DNA from: RYN-122 sp963761655
Lineage (GTDB): Bacteria > Actinomycetota > Actinomycetes > Mycobacteriales > SCTD01
Length of the DNA: 64,000 nucleotides
Assembly (NCBI GenBank): GCA_963761655.1
Contig: CAVXHI010000002.1
Location: 186,001-250,000, forward strand
Reading direction: 5' to 3'
This document shows positions 8,486 through 17,724 of the stretch, one piece after another. Each line of letters begins with the position of its first letter. Positions within the stretch are counted from its first letter, which is position 1. Under the pieces are notes generated by a model, which was given only the letters and a program-made list of their open reading frames with translations, was not told the origin of the DNA and did not search any database. A program made the translations under genes and the position numbers.

Positions 8486-9993
8486 AGGCGCGGACGGCCG
8501 CCACCGGGCTCCTCGTCGCGGTGCTGACCGCCTGCGGCACGACGGTCCCGCGGACCAGTGCGCTCACCGCGGACGGGTCCGGCCTCACGGCCCCCGAGGG
8601 CCTGGCCGCCGACGGCACCGCGCTCCCGGCGCAGGCCGGGACCGGGGCCGGGACGACCGCCCTGACGACGTCGTCCGGTCCGGTGCCCCGCACCGCGCCG
8701 GGGACCGCCGGCGGGACCACCTCCGCCGGAGCGGTCACGAAGGGGGCTGCCCGGACGTCCACCGGGAGTGCTCCCGCGGCCGGCGGCACCCGCACCGTCG
8801 CGCGCGGCGGCGACCTGGTCATCGGGTTCCGGACGGCCAAGAACGGGGCCGGGGCCGTCAGCAGCCTCGGCATCTCCGGGGCCTCGACGGGTGACCTGGA
8901 GAACCAGATGAAGACGATCGTCGGGCAGGTCAACGCGCGCGGTGGCGTGCTCGGCCACCGGCTCGTGCTCGCCGCCCACGACGCTCCCGCCGTCGAGTCC
9001 GACCCCTCCACGGCGGACACCGCGGCCTGCGCCTCGTGGGTCGACCGCAAGGCGTTCGTGGTCGTCAACGTGACGGCCCGCCCGGTCCTGCGCACCTGCC
9101 TGGCCAAGGCCGGCATCCCGATCATCAGCTCGCTGAGCATCTCCTCGCCCGCCTCGCTGTACGGCGACACGCTGCCCGGCATCTACGCGCCGTCGGCCAT
9201 GAGCATCGACCGGTCGACCACGGCCGTCGTGGACCGCCTCGTGGCGCGCGGCTTCTTCACCGGGTGGGACGCCACCACCGGCCGCCCGGGACCGCAGCCC
9301 GTCAAGATCGGCATGCAGTCCTTCGACGACGCCGACGGCCGGCACGTCGTCGACGTCGCCCGCAGAGCACTCGCCCGGCACGGCCTGAAGCTCGACGTCG
9401 TCGAGGCGCACAGCACGAACCTGAGCGACAACTCCTCGAGCACCAGCTCGGCGGTGCTGCGCTTCCGCGCCGGCGGAGTCACGCACGTCATCGACGCGAA
9501 CCTGCTCTTCTTCCAGAACGCGGCGAGCCAGGACTACCACCCGCGGTACGTCGTGCAGGACACGATCAACAGCCCGGCGCTGCTCGCGCAGAACGTCCCC
9601 GCGTCGCAGCTGCACGGAGCCATGGGCGCGGGTTTCCTGCCCTACTACGAGGTGCCCTCGCCGCAGGACCCGTCGGTCGAGGCCACGCGCTGCAAGGCGA
9701 TCATGCGCAAGGCGGGTGAGGACACCACCCAGGCCGTCGCCCTGGTGTTCATGCTGCAGGCGTGCGACGCGGTGCTGTTCCTCGAGCGCGCGCTGACCGC
9801 AGGCGGCGAGGTCTCCGCGGCCGGGCTCCGGACGGGCGTGAGCCGGCTCGGTGCCTTCCCCAGCCACCTGACCTACGGCAGCCGCCTCACGGTCGGGGTC
9901 CGGGACGGCGCGTCGCGCATCCGCGACTTCGACTACGCCGACGCCTGCTCCTGCTTCCGCCACCCGAGCGCGACGACCTACCCCGTCCCCTGA
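8482..9993 (+). CDS. LIV-type ABC substrate-binding lipoprotein (SBP 1)
   Basis: A 503-residue exported lipoprotein with an N-terminal hydrophobic stretch ending in the lipobox VLTAC (Cys18). A Gly/Ala/Thr/Pro-rich tether of about 95 residues follows, then a type I periplasmic-binding domain (GDLVIGFRTAKNG onward, with VNARGGVLGHRLVLAAHD typical of LivK/AmiC-like folds). Near the C terminus is a Cys-x-Cys motif (DACSCFRHP) shared with three other binding proteins in this window. The start is the GTG that overlaps the TetR stop. No permease is adjacent, and the only LIV permease/ATPase set in the window is at 47-53 kb. The ligand is unknown. Confidence 0.88.
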   Translation: MKARTAATGLLVAVLTACGTTVPRTSALTADGSGLTAPEGLAADGTALPAQAGTGAGTTALTTSSGPVPRTAPGTAGGTTSAGAVTKGAARTSTGSAPAAGGTRTVARGGDLVIGFRTAKNGAGAVSSLGISGASTGDLENQMKTIVGQVNARGGVLGHRLVLAAHDAPAVESDPSTADTAACASWVDRKAFVVVNVTARPVLRTCLAKAGIPIISSLSISSPASLYGDTLPGIYAPSAMSIDRSTTAVVDRLVARGFFTGWDATTGRPGPQPVKIGMQSFDDADGRHVVDVARRALARHGLKLDVVEAHSTNLSDNSSSTSSAVLRFRAGGVTHVIDANLLFFQNAASQDYHPRYVVQDTINSPALLAQNVPASQLHGAMGAGFLPYYEVPSPQDPSVEATRCKAIMRKAGEDTTQAVALVFMLQACDAVLFLERALTAGGEVSAAGLRTGVSRLGAFPSHLTYGSRLTVGVRDGASRIRDFDYADACSCFRHPSATTYPVP

Positions 9994-10009
9994 GCCGTCG
10001 CGCCCGCCG

Positions 10010-11437
10010 TCACCACTGCGGCGGGTGCAGGTGCGCGAACGGCGCGGCGCGTTCCAGCTGGCCCGCGAGGGACAGCAGGAGCGCGTCCTCGCCGTGCCGC
10101 GACGCGACCAGCTGCACGCCGAGCGGCAGTCCCTCCGCGGTGCGGTGCAGCGGCAGGGCGACAGCGGGCAGCCCGGTCCAGTTGACCCACGGCAGCGCGC
10201 CGCACCAGGCCAGCATCCGGCGACCCTCCTGAGCCGCACCCTCCTGACCGAACCAGCCGACGGGGACCGCGGGCCCGTCCGTCACCGGGGTGAGCACGAC
10301 GTCGTGCGGGCCGGCGGCGGCCAGGTGCGCGGAGGCGGCCCGGGCCACCTGGCCGGTCGCCAGCAGGTGCTCGACCGCGGGGGTCGCCGAGCCGCGCGAC
10401 TGGCACCAGGCGCTGAACGGGCGGAGCAGCCCGCGCCGCTCGGGCGGCACCAGGGCCTGCACCGCGGCGGCCGTGGCCACGGCGACGACGGTCTGGAGGG
10501 CCTCCAGCAGGACGTCGTCGAACGGGCACGGGTTCACGCCGACCTCCACGTGGTGCCCGAGCCCCTCGAGCAGCGCCGCCGTCCGCTCGACCGCCAGCAG
10601 CGACTCCGGGTGCGGCGCGGTGCCGGTCCAGACGTCGGCCTGCAGGAGGACCCGGAGCGGGCGACCGGGGTCGCGACGCGAGGCGTCGAGGAACGACGTC
10701 TCGCGGGGCAGGGCGTGCAGGTCCCCGGCAGGCGGCTGGGCCATGACGTCGAGCAGCAGGGCGGCGTCCTCGACCGTGCGGGCGAGCGGGCCCTCGCTGC
10801 CCCAGCTCTCGAAGCTGGTCGTCGGCCAGCGGCTCACCCGGCCGCGGGTGGCCTTGACGCCGACCAGGCCGCAGACGCCGGCCGGTGACCTCGTGGAGCC
10901 GAGGCCGTCGCTGGCGTGCGCCGCCGGCAGCAGTCCGGCGGCGACCGCGACCGCGGCGCCCCCGCTGCTCCCGCTGGCGTACCGCGAGGTGTCGTACGGC
11001 GTGACGGCGGGAGGGGAGCCGGCCGTCTCGGTGTAGCAGTACACGCCGAACTCCGGCGCCCGGGTGGTGCCCACCGTGACGACGCCGGCCGCCCGCAGCA
11101 GCCCCACGGTGTGGCCGTCCGCAGCGGGGGTGGAGACGGGGATGGCGGCGCTGCCGTAGCGGGTCGGGATGCCTGCGACGGGGTGCAGGTCCTTGAAGCC
11201 CATCGGCAGGCCGAGCAGCGGCGGGTGCGCCTCCGCGTCACCCGCGGCGAGCAGACGGTCCGCGTCGGCCGCCTCGGCCCGGGCCCGCTCCACGGTCAGG
11301 TGCGTGAAGGCGCCGAGCTCCTCGCCGTACCTGGCGGTGCGGGCGAGGTAGTGCTCCAGCAGCTCGGTCGACGAGACGTCCCGGCGGCGCAGGCCGTCGC
11401 GCTGCTCCACCGCGGTGAGGTCGTGCAGGACGGTCAC
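10010..11437 (-). CDS. Amidase (amidase signature family)
   Basis: A 475-residue member of the amidase signature family, which hydrolyses carboxamides with a Ser-cisSer-Lys triad. Lys82 lies in GLPMGFKD, the cis-serine in SGSSGG (Ser157/158) and the nucleophile in GLGSTRSPAG (Ser181). Length is normal. The GTG at 11437 overlaps the TGA of the upstream binding-protein gene by 4 bases, so the pair is translationally coupled. It is probably the cytoplasmic enzyme acting on the imported ligand. As last gene of the PucR-M20-GNAT-SBP-amidase operon it may handle an amide or N-acyl amino acid (inference). A GatA role is unlikely, since no GatB/C is present. Confidence 0.9.
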   Translation of the reverse strand: MTVLHDLTAVEQRDGLRRRDVSSTELLEHYLARTARYGEELGAFTHLTVERARAEAADADRLLAAGDAEAHPPLLGLPMGFKDLHPVAGIPTRYGSAAIPVSTPAADGHTVGLLRAAGVVTVGTTRAPEFGVYCYTETAGSPPAVTPYDTSRYASGSSGGAAVAVAAGLLPAAHASDGLGSTRSPAGVCGLVGVKATRGRVSRWPTTSFESWGSEGPLARTVEDAALLLDVMAQPPAGDLHALPRETSFLDASRRDPGRPLRVLLQADVWTGTAPHPESLLAVERTAALLEGLGHHVEVGVNPCPFDDVLLEALQTVVAVATAAAVQALVPPERRGLLRPFSAWCQSRGSATPAVEHLLATGQVARAASAHLAAAGPHDVVLTPVTDGPAVPVGWFGQEGAAQEGRRMLAWCGALPWVNWTGLPAVALPLHRTAEGLPLGVQLVASRHGEDALLLSLAGQLERAAPFAHLHPPQW

Positions 11438-12972
11438 GGAGCGCCGACGAGCGGCACGGCGCCGCCGCGGTAGCGGAAGCACGAGCAGGACGTGGTCCAC
11501 GCGAAGACCCGGCCCCGGGCGGCCCCGTCGGTCCGGCCGGAGCGGAAGTCGGTGGCGCCGTCGACCGTCGTGGCGCCGCGGAAGCCCGTGCCGAGCGCAG
11601 ACACCGCGGGCAGGAACCGGTCGGGGGAGGCCGAGCCGCCCTCGTCCAGCACGCGCCCGGTCAGGGAGAAGGTGTCGCAGGACGAGTAGGCGATGTAGGC
11701 GTCCAGGCGCGAGACGACCGCCAGGCCCCTCGCCTTGAGCAGAGCGACGCAGGCCGCGGTCTGCGGGGTCGGCGACAGCGGGCCGTCGGCGTCCGTGCTC
11801 GGCAGCCATCCCAGCCCCTGGGCGCCCACGAGCTGGCGCTGCGGCACGTTGGCCGCGATGACGTTCGGCAGCGCGAGGGAGCTCAGCGCGTAGCGCGGCC
11901 GGTAGCCCTGCGACTCCGCGGACGTGGCGAAGAACAGCAGCAGGTTGCCTTCGACCGCGGACACGAACAGCACCCGGTCGACGCCCCGCGAGGCGAAGTC
12001 GAGGACGGCGGCCTGGGCCTCGGAGGCGAGCCGCCCGAGGTCGCCGACGCTGCCGAAGCAGCTCGTGGTCCGCGTGCTCGACAGGGTCAGCCCCAGGCGA
12101 CGAGCCGTGGGCCCGAGCGTGCGGGACACGGCCCGGGTGTTGAAGGGGCAGCCCTCGACGAGGACACCGATCCGGTCACCGCGCGAGAGGTGGCCCGCTC
12201 CGGCCAGCCGCTCGACCGTGCTGCGGACCCGGCGGTCGGTGCCGACCCCGACCGGGGAGACGGTGGTGCGCTCGGCGGCGATCGAGGTGTCGTCCCCGAG
12301 GCCGTAGGACCCGTTGACCTGGACGACGCCCGCCTTGGTCAGGCAGCTGGAGAACTGCTCGCTCTCGAAGCCGAGGAAGCTCAGGACGAGCCCGACGCGC
12401 GCGTCCTGCGTGAAGGAGGCGCAGGCTGCCTGCAGGTCGGTGGCGTAGTCCGAGGAGCTGGACCTGACGACGGCGTAGGTCGGGACGAGCCGGCGCCCGG
12501 ACAGGCCGCCGCGCGCGTTGGTCGAGGCGACCAGGGCCTCCAGCACGCGCTTCGGGGTGAGGGTGTTGCCGTTGTCGACGCCGGCGCTGCCGGCTGCGTC
12601 GTTGTCGACGTAGAGCAGCCCCAGCTTCAGCGGGGACCGGTCCGCCGGGCCGGCAGTCGGCCGGAGCGGGGCGGAGCTCCTCGCCGCCGGGCTGCTCTGC
12701 GAGCGCCCGGGGGGCGGCGACGAGCCGTCCTCACGACCGGCGGCGGGGTCCACGGGTGCCGCGGGGTCGCTCTCACCGAGCGGGGCGGAGCGCTCGGGCA
12801 CGGTCCCGCCCTCCTGCAGCGGCACACCTGCCGGCCCCGAGGAGGCCCGGTCGTCGAACCCCTGGACGCCGGGACCTGCCTCGGACAGCTCGGACGCCTG
12901 CTGGACGGTCGAGCCGCAGGCGGTGAGGAGGGCGACCGCGGCCGCGACCAGGGCCAGCCGCCTCGGGGTCAC
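11434..12972 (-). CDS. LIV-type ABC substrate-binding lipoprotein (SBP 2)
   Basis: A 512-residue lipoprotein with signal and lipobox LLTAC (Cys19), then a Ser/Ala/Pro-rich tether of about 95 residues and a type I binding domain starting at PLKLGLLYVDN. The phrase VASTNARGGLSGRRLVPTY marks the fold. The C terminus carries the Cys-x-Cys motif TSCSCFRYRGG. It lies 40 bases after the GNAT gene and is coupled to the amidase. The neighbouring M20 peptidase, GNAT and divergent racemase suggest an amino-acid or N-acyl amino-acid ligand (inference only). Confidence 0.88.
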   Translation of the reverse strand: MTPRRLALVAAAVALLTACGSTVQQASELSEAGPGVQGFDDRASSGPAGVPLQEGGTVPERSAPLGESDPAAPVDPAAGREDGSSPPPGRSQSSPAARSSAPLRPTAGPADRSPLKLGLLYVDNDAAGSAGVDNGNTLTPKRVLEALVASTNARGGLSGRRLVPTYAVVRSSSSDYATDLQAACASFTQDARVGLVLSFLGFESEQFSSCLTKAGVVQVNGSYGLGDDTSIAAERTTVSPVGVGTDRRVRSTVERLAGAGHLSRGDRIGVLVEGCPFNTRAVSRTLGPTARRLGLTLSSTRTTSCFGSVGDLGRLASEAQAAVLDFASRGVDRVLFVSAVEGNLLLFFATSAESQGYRPRYALSSLALPNVIAANVPQRQLVGAQGLGWLPSTDADGPLSPTPQTAACVALLKARGLAVVSRLDAYIAYSSCDTFSLTGRVLDEGGSASPDRFLPAVSALGTGFRGATTVDGATDFRSGRTDGAARGRVFAWTTSCSCFRYRGGAVPLVGAP

Positions 12973-13012
12973 GGGACGCTCCGCCGGGCGGTCCGGCGCA
13001 CCAGGTCGACGG

Positions 13013-13750
13013 TCACGACAGGACGAGGTCCCCGCCGACCGTCATGCCGGTCACGCGCAGCCCCTCGGCGAAGGACGGCACCAGCAGGTCGCGCACGCGC
13101 ACGCGCTCGGCTGCGGCACGCCCCGGCTCGGACCGGCGCAGCTCCTCCACGTCCTGCGGCAGCGGCACCAGCCGGCCGCCGTCGCTGCGGACACCGGGCG
13201 TCGGGGACGCCAGGTCCCAGACGGTGAACAGCCGGTCGCTGGCCTCCCCGGCGTTCACGCCGTCGACCATCGGGCCGTAGAAGTCGACCAGGTGCTCGAC
13301 GCCGACAGCCCCCAGCTTCACGAGGTTGAACCAGGCGTTGCGGCGCACCAGCGGGTCGAAGGTCCAGCTGATCCGCGACACCCCCCGGTCCAGCGCCCAC
13401 TGCCGCTGGTGCAGCTTCAGGGCGAGCCCGACGCCGCGTCCCTGGTCGCGCACCCCGGACACGTGCGAGTGCAGGACCGGTTCGCGGCCGGACAGGCCGA
13501 GGAAGCCGCCGGAGACCCCGACGAGGACGCCGTCGCGGTAGGCCCCGGCGGCGTACCCGCCGGCGTGCTCGACGGCCCGCAGGACCTCGGCCGTCATGGG
13601 CGGGACGTCGGTGTGCCAGACCGCGCACAGCAGCGACGCCGCCTCCCGCACCGCGGCCAGGGTGTCGAGGGACCGCACCTCGACCCCCGACAGGGCAGCC
13701 GCCTCGGTGGCGTCCGGGAGCAGGGCGGCCTGCGGCAGGGTCGACGTCAC
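13013..13750 (-). CDS. GNAT-family N-acyltransferase (possible amino-acid N-succinyltransferase)
   Basis: A 245-residue protein of the predicted GNAT group whose members often neighbour N-acylamino acid racemases. The acetyl-CoA binding region reads RDQGRGVGLALKLHQRQWAL, followed by ISWTFDPLVRRNAWFNLVKLGA, typical of this subgroup. In the D-to-L amino acid pathway described for Geobacillus, a GNAT enzyme N-succinylates the D-amino acid before racemisation. The same partners (M20 peptidase, racemase) are present here, so that role is proposed. The GTG at 13750 is the preferred start; an in-frame TTG at 13801 is possible. Neither has a strong ribosome-binding site. The acyl donor is not readable. 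Confidence 0.82.
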   Translation of the reverse strand: MTSTLPQAALLPDATEAAALSGVEVRSLDTLAAVREAASLLCAVWHTDVPPMTAEVLRAVEHAGGYAAGAYRDGVLVGVSGGFLGLSGREPVLHSHVSGVRDQGRGVGLALKLHQRQWALDRGVSRISWTFDPLVRRNAWFNLVKLGAVGVEHLVDFYGPMVDGVNAGEASDRLFTVWDLASPTPGVRSDGGRLVPLPQDVEELRRSEPGRAAAERVRVRDLLVPSFAEGLRVTGMTVGGDLVLS

Positions 13751-13811
13751 GCGGCCAGCGTCGCCGTCGTGTGTCGTCCGTGCTTCGTCCCGGACCGACA
13801 AGACAGGTCGG

Positions 13812-14900
13812 TCACGTCGTGCGCGGGGACGACTGGAGCAGCCGGACCAGACCGCGGACCAGCGCTGCCCGCGGCTCCATGTGCTCGACCAGCACGTGCT
13901 CGCCCTCGGCGTGCGCGCCGTCGCCGACCGCCCCGAGGCCGTCCAGGGTCGGCACCCCGATCCCGGCGGTGAAGTTGCCGTCGGAGGCGCCCCCGACGTG
14001 GACGCCCTCGAGCGGCACGCCGAGACCGGAGGCGACCAGCTGCGCCTGGGCGAACAGCGCTGACGACGACGCCGGCGCCAGCGGCGGCCGGTTCACCCCG
14101 CCCGCGAGCCGGAGCGTGCAGCCCGGGACCCGGGCGGCGAGGGACCGCAGCGCGTCGTCGACACGGGTCTGCTCCTCGCCGGAGAGCGCCCGGACGTCGA
14201 CCGCCACCCGGGCGGCAGCGGGCACGGTGTTGGTGGTCGTGCCGGCCGAGAGCACGGTGGGGGTGACCGTGGTGCCGAGGTCGGGAGCGGCGAGGTCGAC
14301 GATCGCGAGCACCTGGTGCGCCAGCTCGACCGCGGCGTTCGCGCCCTTCTCCGGCTCGAGCCCCGCGTGCGCGGCGAGCCCCTCGACGTGCAGCTCGTAG
14401 AGCGACACCCCCTTGCGCGCGGTCTTGAGACGACCCTGCGCGGACGGCTCGAGCACGAGGACGCCGGCCAGCCCGCGGGCCGTCTCCTCGACCAGGCCGC
14501 GCGACGTCGGGCTGCCGACCTCCTCGTCCGTGGTCGCCAGCAGGACGACGCCCTCGAGGTCGTCCAGGCCGGCGAGCGCGTGGACGCCCTGCACGAGACC
14601 CGCCTTCATGTCGAAGCAGCCCGGTCCGGTGGCCCGCCCGTCGTGCACCTCGAACGGCCACCGCGCGGTCGTGCCTGCCGGCCAGACGGTGTCGACGTGT
14701 CCCAGCAGCAGGACCCTCGGCGTGCCCCCGCCCGACCACAGCAGGTGCCCGCGCTCGCCCCCGACCCAGGTCCCCCGGCTGCCGAGGCGGTCGAGCAGCA
14801 GGTCGTCCAGGACGTCGGCCGCGGCCCGGGTGGCGGCGTCCGAGGCCGACGGCGACTCGACCTCCACGAGGGCGGCGAGCTGCTCGAGCAGCGAGGTCAT
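13812..14900 (-). CDS. M20-family metallopeptidase (possible N-acyl amino acid deacylase)
   Basis: A 362-residue zinc-dependent M20 peptidase of the ArgE/DapE/carboxypeptidase G2 type. The motifs appear in order: the first metal histidine in LLGHVDTVWP, the bridging Asp in CFDMKAG, the catalytic and metal glutamates in TTDEEVGS, and a C-terminal metal His in HAEGEHV. No signal peptide is seen, so it is cytoplasmic. The ATG overlaps the TGA of the upstream PucR regulator by 4 bases. Next to a GNAT and an N-acylamino acid racemase, the most economical role is removal of the N-succinyl (or other N-acyl) group from the L-amino acid. A dipeptidase role is the alternative. Confidence 0.87.
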   Translation of the reverse strand: MTSLLEQLAALVEVESPSASDAATRAAADVLDDLLLDRLGSRGTWVGGERGHLLWSGGGTPRVLLLGHVDTVWPAGTTARWPFEVHDGRATGPGCFDMKAGLVQGVHALAGLDDLEGVVLLATTDEEVGSPTSRGLVEETARGLAGVLVLEPSAQGRLKTARKGVSLYELHVEGLAAHAGLEPEKGANAAVELAHQVLAIVDLAAPDLGTTVTPTVLSAGTTTNTVPAAARVAVDVRALSGEEQTRVDDALRSLAARVPGCTLRLAGGVNRPPLAPASSSALFAQAQLVASGLGVPLEGVHVGGASDGNFTAGIGVPTLDGLGAVGDGAHAEGEHVLVEHMEPRAALVRGLVRLLQSSPRTT

Positions 14901-16462
14901 GCGGGTCCTCCGGTCAGGTGCAGCTGCAGGTGCACGACGAGCCGCTGCACGGGGTCGTCGAGGTCGAGGCCGGACAGCTCCGAGAGCCGTCGCAGCCGGT
15001 ACCGGAACGTGTTCGGGTGGATGCCGACGCGGTCCGCCGCGACCCGCACGTCGCCGGCGTCCAGGTAGGCGCGCAGGGTGTCGACGTAGGAGGAGGCCCG
15101 CTCCCGGTCGCTGTCCTCGAGCACGCGGACGGCGCCGTCGAGCAGGGCGGGCCGCTCGGCGGCGAGGTCGGCGAGCTGGAGCAGGACGGTCGCGGCCCGG
15201 AGCTCGTCCAGGTGGACGACCTCCCGCGTGCCTCGTGCCTGCAGGACCCGCAGCCCGAGCTCGAGGTCGCGCCGGGCGCCGGGCAGGCCGCCGAGGTCGG
15301 GCAGGTCGACGACGCAGCCCCGCACCGTGGTGCGCAGCCCGGTGGACACCCGGCTGGCGAGGTCCGCGGCCAGCGCCCGCGCGTCGGCCTCCCGGGCCGG
15401 GAGCACCGCGTGCACCACCCGTCCCGTCGCAGCGGCCACCACCCGACGCCGGAACGCCCGGCACGCCATGACGACGAGGTCGGCGGCCCGGTCGAGCACG
15501 ACGGGGTCGTCGTCGTCGGGCTGCAGCGCGAGCACCACGAGGGCGTCGTCCGGGGTGAGCTGCAGGGCACCGGTCAGCAGCGACGCCGGCAGCCGCCCGT
15601 CGAGGACCGCGCGCAGCTGCTCGCCGGCGCGACGGCGTTCGAGGTCCTCACCGCTCCGGGCACGCAGCAGGTGCAGGGCCGCCATGGACGCCGCCTCGCG
15701 CAGGGCCTGCTCGGCCTCGGGCCCGAGCGGCCGGTCGCCCTGCTGGACCCACAGCGAGCCCAGCGCCTCGCCCCCGGCCCGGACGGCCACCGCCAGCCGG
15801 GGAGCGAGGCCCTCGAGCTCGACCCGGACGACGTCGTCGGTGGACCACAGCCGTCGGAAGACGCCGTCGGCGTGCAGCCGGGCGAGGTAGGCGGCCGGGA
15901 CCCGGCGCCCGAGGATGGTGTCCCGACGGCCCTCGTCGACCGGGTGGTCGGTGGAGGAGTAGGCGAGCACCACGGACGACTCGTCCTCGACGGTCGCGGC
16001 GCCTCCGACGAGCGAGGAGACGGCGTCGGCCAGGGCGAACAGGTCACCGAGCCCGGACGTCGAGCCGCGGCCCTGCGCACTGGCCGACCGGGCGGTGCGC
16101 AGCAGGGTGTGCAGCTGCCCCCAGGCGGCGGCCCGGGGGACGGCCAGCAGGGCGAGCCCTCCCGCGGTCGCGGCCGACAGCAGGGCGTCGGGGACGTCGT
16201 CGTCGGTGCGCAGGACGAGGGCGGCGGCGTCGAGGGCGGCGTACCCCCCGACGACGTCGAGGGCGCTCGCCCGCGTCGGGTCGAGGCCGACGCCGAGGAC
16301 GAGCTCGTCGGCCTGCGCGGCGGGCGGGCCGGAGGGGTCGTGCACGACCGGCTCGCCGACGGGGACGTCCAGGCCGCGCGGTGCCACGAGCACGCGCAGG
16401 ACGTCGACCCCGAGCGCGTCGACGACAGCGGCCAGGGTCACGGGCGGTGCAGGTGTGCTCAC
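14897..16462 (-). CDS. PucR/CdaR-type transcriptional regulator
   Basis: A 521-residue regulator. The N-terminal half looks like a PucR ligand-sensing region, the middle like a degenerate GGDEF-like sensor (residues ~280-400), and the C terminus has the PucR family helix-turn-helix (AADRVGIHPNTFRYRLRRLSELSG). Members usually activate purine or amino-acid catabolism genes next to them. GTG 16462 was preferred over an upstream start because GAGGAGGACC directly precedes it. It heads a minus-strand operon with M20 peptidase, GNAT, SBP and amidase, and is divergent from the racemase gene, so it probably controls both directions through the 149-base gap. Confidence 0.9.
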   Translation of the reverse strand: MSTPAPPVTLAAVVDALGVDVLRVLVAPRGLDVPVGEPVVHDPSGPPAAQADELVLGVGLDPTRASALDVVGGYAALDAAALVLRTDDDVPDALLSAATAGGLALLAVPRAAAWGQLHTLLRTARSASAQGRGSTSGLGDLFALADAVSSLVGGAATVEDESSVVLAYSSTDHPVDEGRRDTILGRRVPAAYLARLHADGVFRRLWSTDDVVRVELEGLAPRLAVAVRAGGEALGSLWVQQGDRPLGPEAEQALREAASMAALHLLRARSGEDLERRRAGEQLRAVLDGRLPASLLTGALQLTPDDALVVLALQPDDDDPVVLDRAADLVVMACRAFRRRVVAAATGRVVHAVLPAREADARALAADLASRVSTGLRTTVRGCVVDLPDLGGLPGARRDLELGLRVLQARGTREVVHLDELRAATVLLQLADLAAERPALLDGAVRVLEDSDRERASSYVDTLRAYLDAGDVRVAADRVGIHPNTFRYRLRRLSELSGLDLDDPVQRLVVHLQLHLTGGPA

Positions 16463-16500
16463 GGTCCTCCTCGTCCGGCAGCCTGGTGCCACGCGGAGCG

Positions 16501-16517
16501 TGCAGCGTCGTGCTGCA
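16501..16517. promoter_or_regulatory. Inverted repeat between PucR gene and racemase gene
   Basis: TGCAGC-GTCGT-GCTGCA, perfect 6-base arms with a 5-base spacer, lies 38 bases before the PucR start and 94 bases before the racemase start. Its position in a divergent promoter region makes it a candidate regulator site. The short arms leave it unproven. Confidence 0.35.
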
Positions 16518-16611
16518 GCCCGAGAGCCTGCCTCAGCCTTGGTCCGCCGGGACGAAGCACCTCGAGGAGGAGCAGGCCACGCTCGGCGTCCCCGACCGTC
16601 TGAGGAGCCCC

Positions 16612-17724
16612 GTGAAGGTCACCGCCGTCGAGCTGCGCCGGATCCGGCTGCCGCTCGTCTCGCCGTTCCGGACGTCGTTCGGCACCCAGACCAGCCGCGC
16701 CGTGCTCCTGGTGCGGGTCGTCACGCCCGAGGCCGAGGGGTGGGGCGAGTGCGTCGCCATGGAGGAGCCGCTCTACAGCTACGAGGACGTCGACACCGCC
16801 GCCCACGTCCTGCGCACCCAGCTCGTGCCGCGGGTGCTCGCCCTCGGGGAGCGGCTGACCGCGGCCCGGGTCGGGCCGGCGCTCGAGGCCGTCAAGGGCC
16901 ACCCGATGGCCAAGGCCGCCCTCGAGCTGGCGGTGCTGGACGCGGAGCTGCGCGCCTGCGGACGCTCGTTCGGCGACGCGATCGGCGCGGTCGACGACAC
17001 CGTCCCGGCCGGCGTCAGCGTCGGGATCATGGACGGGGTGCCGCAGCTGCTCGACGCCGTGGGGCAGTACCTGGAGCAGGGTTACCTCCGCATCAAGCTC
17101 AAGATCGAGCCCGGCTGGGACCTCGAGCCGGTCCGCGCCGTCCGCGAGCGCTTCGGCGACATCGGCCTGCAGGTGGACGCGAACACCGCCTACACGCTCG
17201 GCGACGCACGCCACCTCGCCCAGCTCGACCCGTTCGAGCTGCTGCTCATCGAGCAGCCGCTGCCCGAGGACGACGTCCGCGGCCACGCCGCCCTGGCCCG
17301 GCTGATCACCACCCCGGTCTGCCTGGACGAGAGCATCACCAGCGCCCGGTCCGCCGCCGACGCGATCGCCATCGGCGCCTGCTCGATCATCAACATCAAG
17401 GCCGGGCGGGTCGGGGGCTACCTCGAGGCGGTCCGGGTCCACGACGTCGCGCAGGCCAACGGCATCCCGGTCTGGTGCGGCGGGATGCTCGAGACCGGGC
17501 TCGGCCGGGCCGCCAACGTCGCGCTGGCCGCCCTGCCCGGGTTCACCCTGCCCGGCGACACGTCGGCGTCCGACCGCTACTACCGCCAGGACGTCGTCAC
17601 CGAGCCGTTCGTCCTCGAGGACGGCCACGTGCGCGTCCCCACCGGTCCCGGCCTCGGGGTCGTCCCCGACCTCGAGGTCCTCACGTCCCTCACCGACTCC
17701 GTCGAAGCCCTGGAGACCTCATGA
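16612..17724 (+). CDS. N-acylamino acid racemase / o-succinylbenzoate synthase family enzyme
   Basis: A 370-residue enolase-superfamily enzyme of the MenC/NSAR type. The expected active site is complete: Lys162-x-Lys164 (RIKLKIEPGWD), metal ligands Asp189 (VDANTAY), Glu214 (IEQPL) and Asp239 (LDESI), and the second general base Lys263 (NIKAGRVGG). The spacing and the flanking GIPVWCGGMLETG and TLPGDTSASDRYY match the well-studied Amycolatopsis N-acylamino acid racemase closely. No other menaquinone gene lies nearby, while GNAT and M20 genes diverge from it, so N-succinylamino acid racemisation is favoured over menaquinone synthesis (inference). The GTG follows TGAGGAG. Its stop overlaps the next ATG (ATGA). 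Confidence 0.92.
   Translation: MKVTAVELRRIRLPLVSPFRTSFGTQTSRAVLLVRVVTPEAEGWGECVAMEEPLYSYEDVDTAAHVLRTQLVPRVLALGERLTAARVGPALEAVKGHPMAKAALELAVLDAELRACGRSFGDAIGAVDDTVPAGVSVGIMDGVPQLLDAVGQYLEQGYLRIKLKIEPGWDLEPVRAVRERFGDIGLQVDANTAYTLGDARHLAQLDPFELLLIEQPLPEDDVRGHAALARLITTPVCLDESITSARSAADAIAIGACSIINIKAGRVGGYLEAVRVHDVAQANGIPVWCGGMLETGLGRAANVALAALPGFTLPGDTSASDRYYRQDVVTEPFVLEDGHVRVPTGPGLGVVPDLEVLTSLTDSVEALETS

Noticed and set aside
13751..13801. Upstream TTG start for the GNAT gene adding 17 residues
   Set aside because: TTG with no ribosome-binding site. The GTG at 13750 aligns better with the family length, though it too lacks a strong site.
16612..17724. Assigning the enolase-superfamily gene as menaquinone MenC
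   Set aside because: No other menaquinone gene is nearby, and the GNAT and M20 neighbours fit N-acylamino acid racemisation. OSBS activity may still be present.
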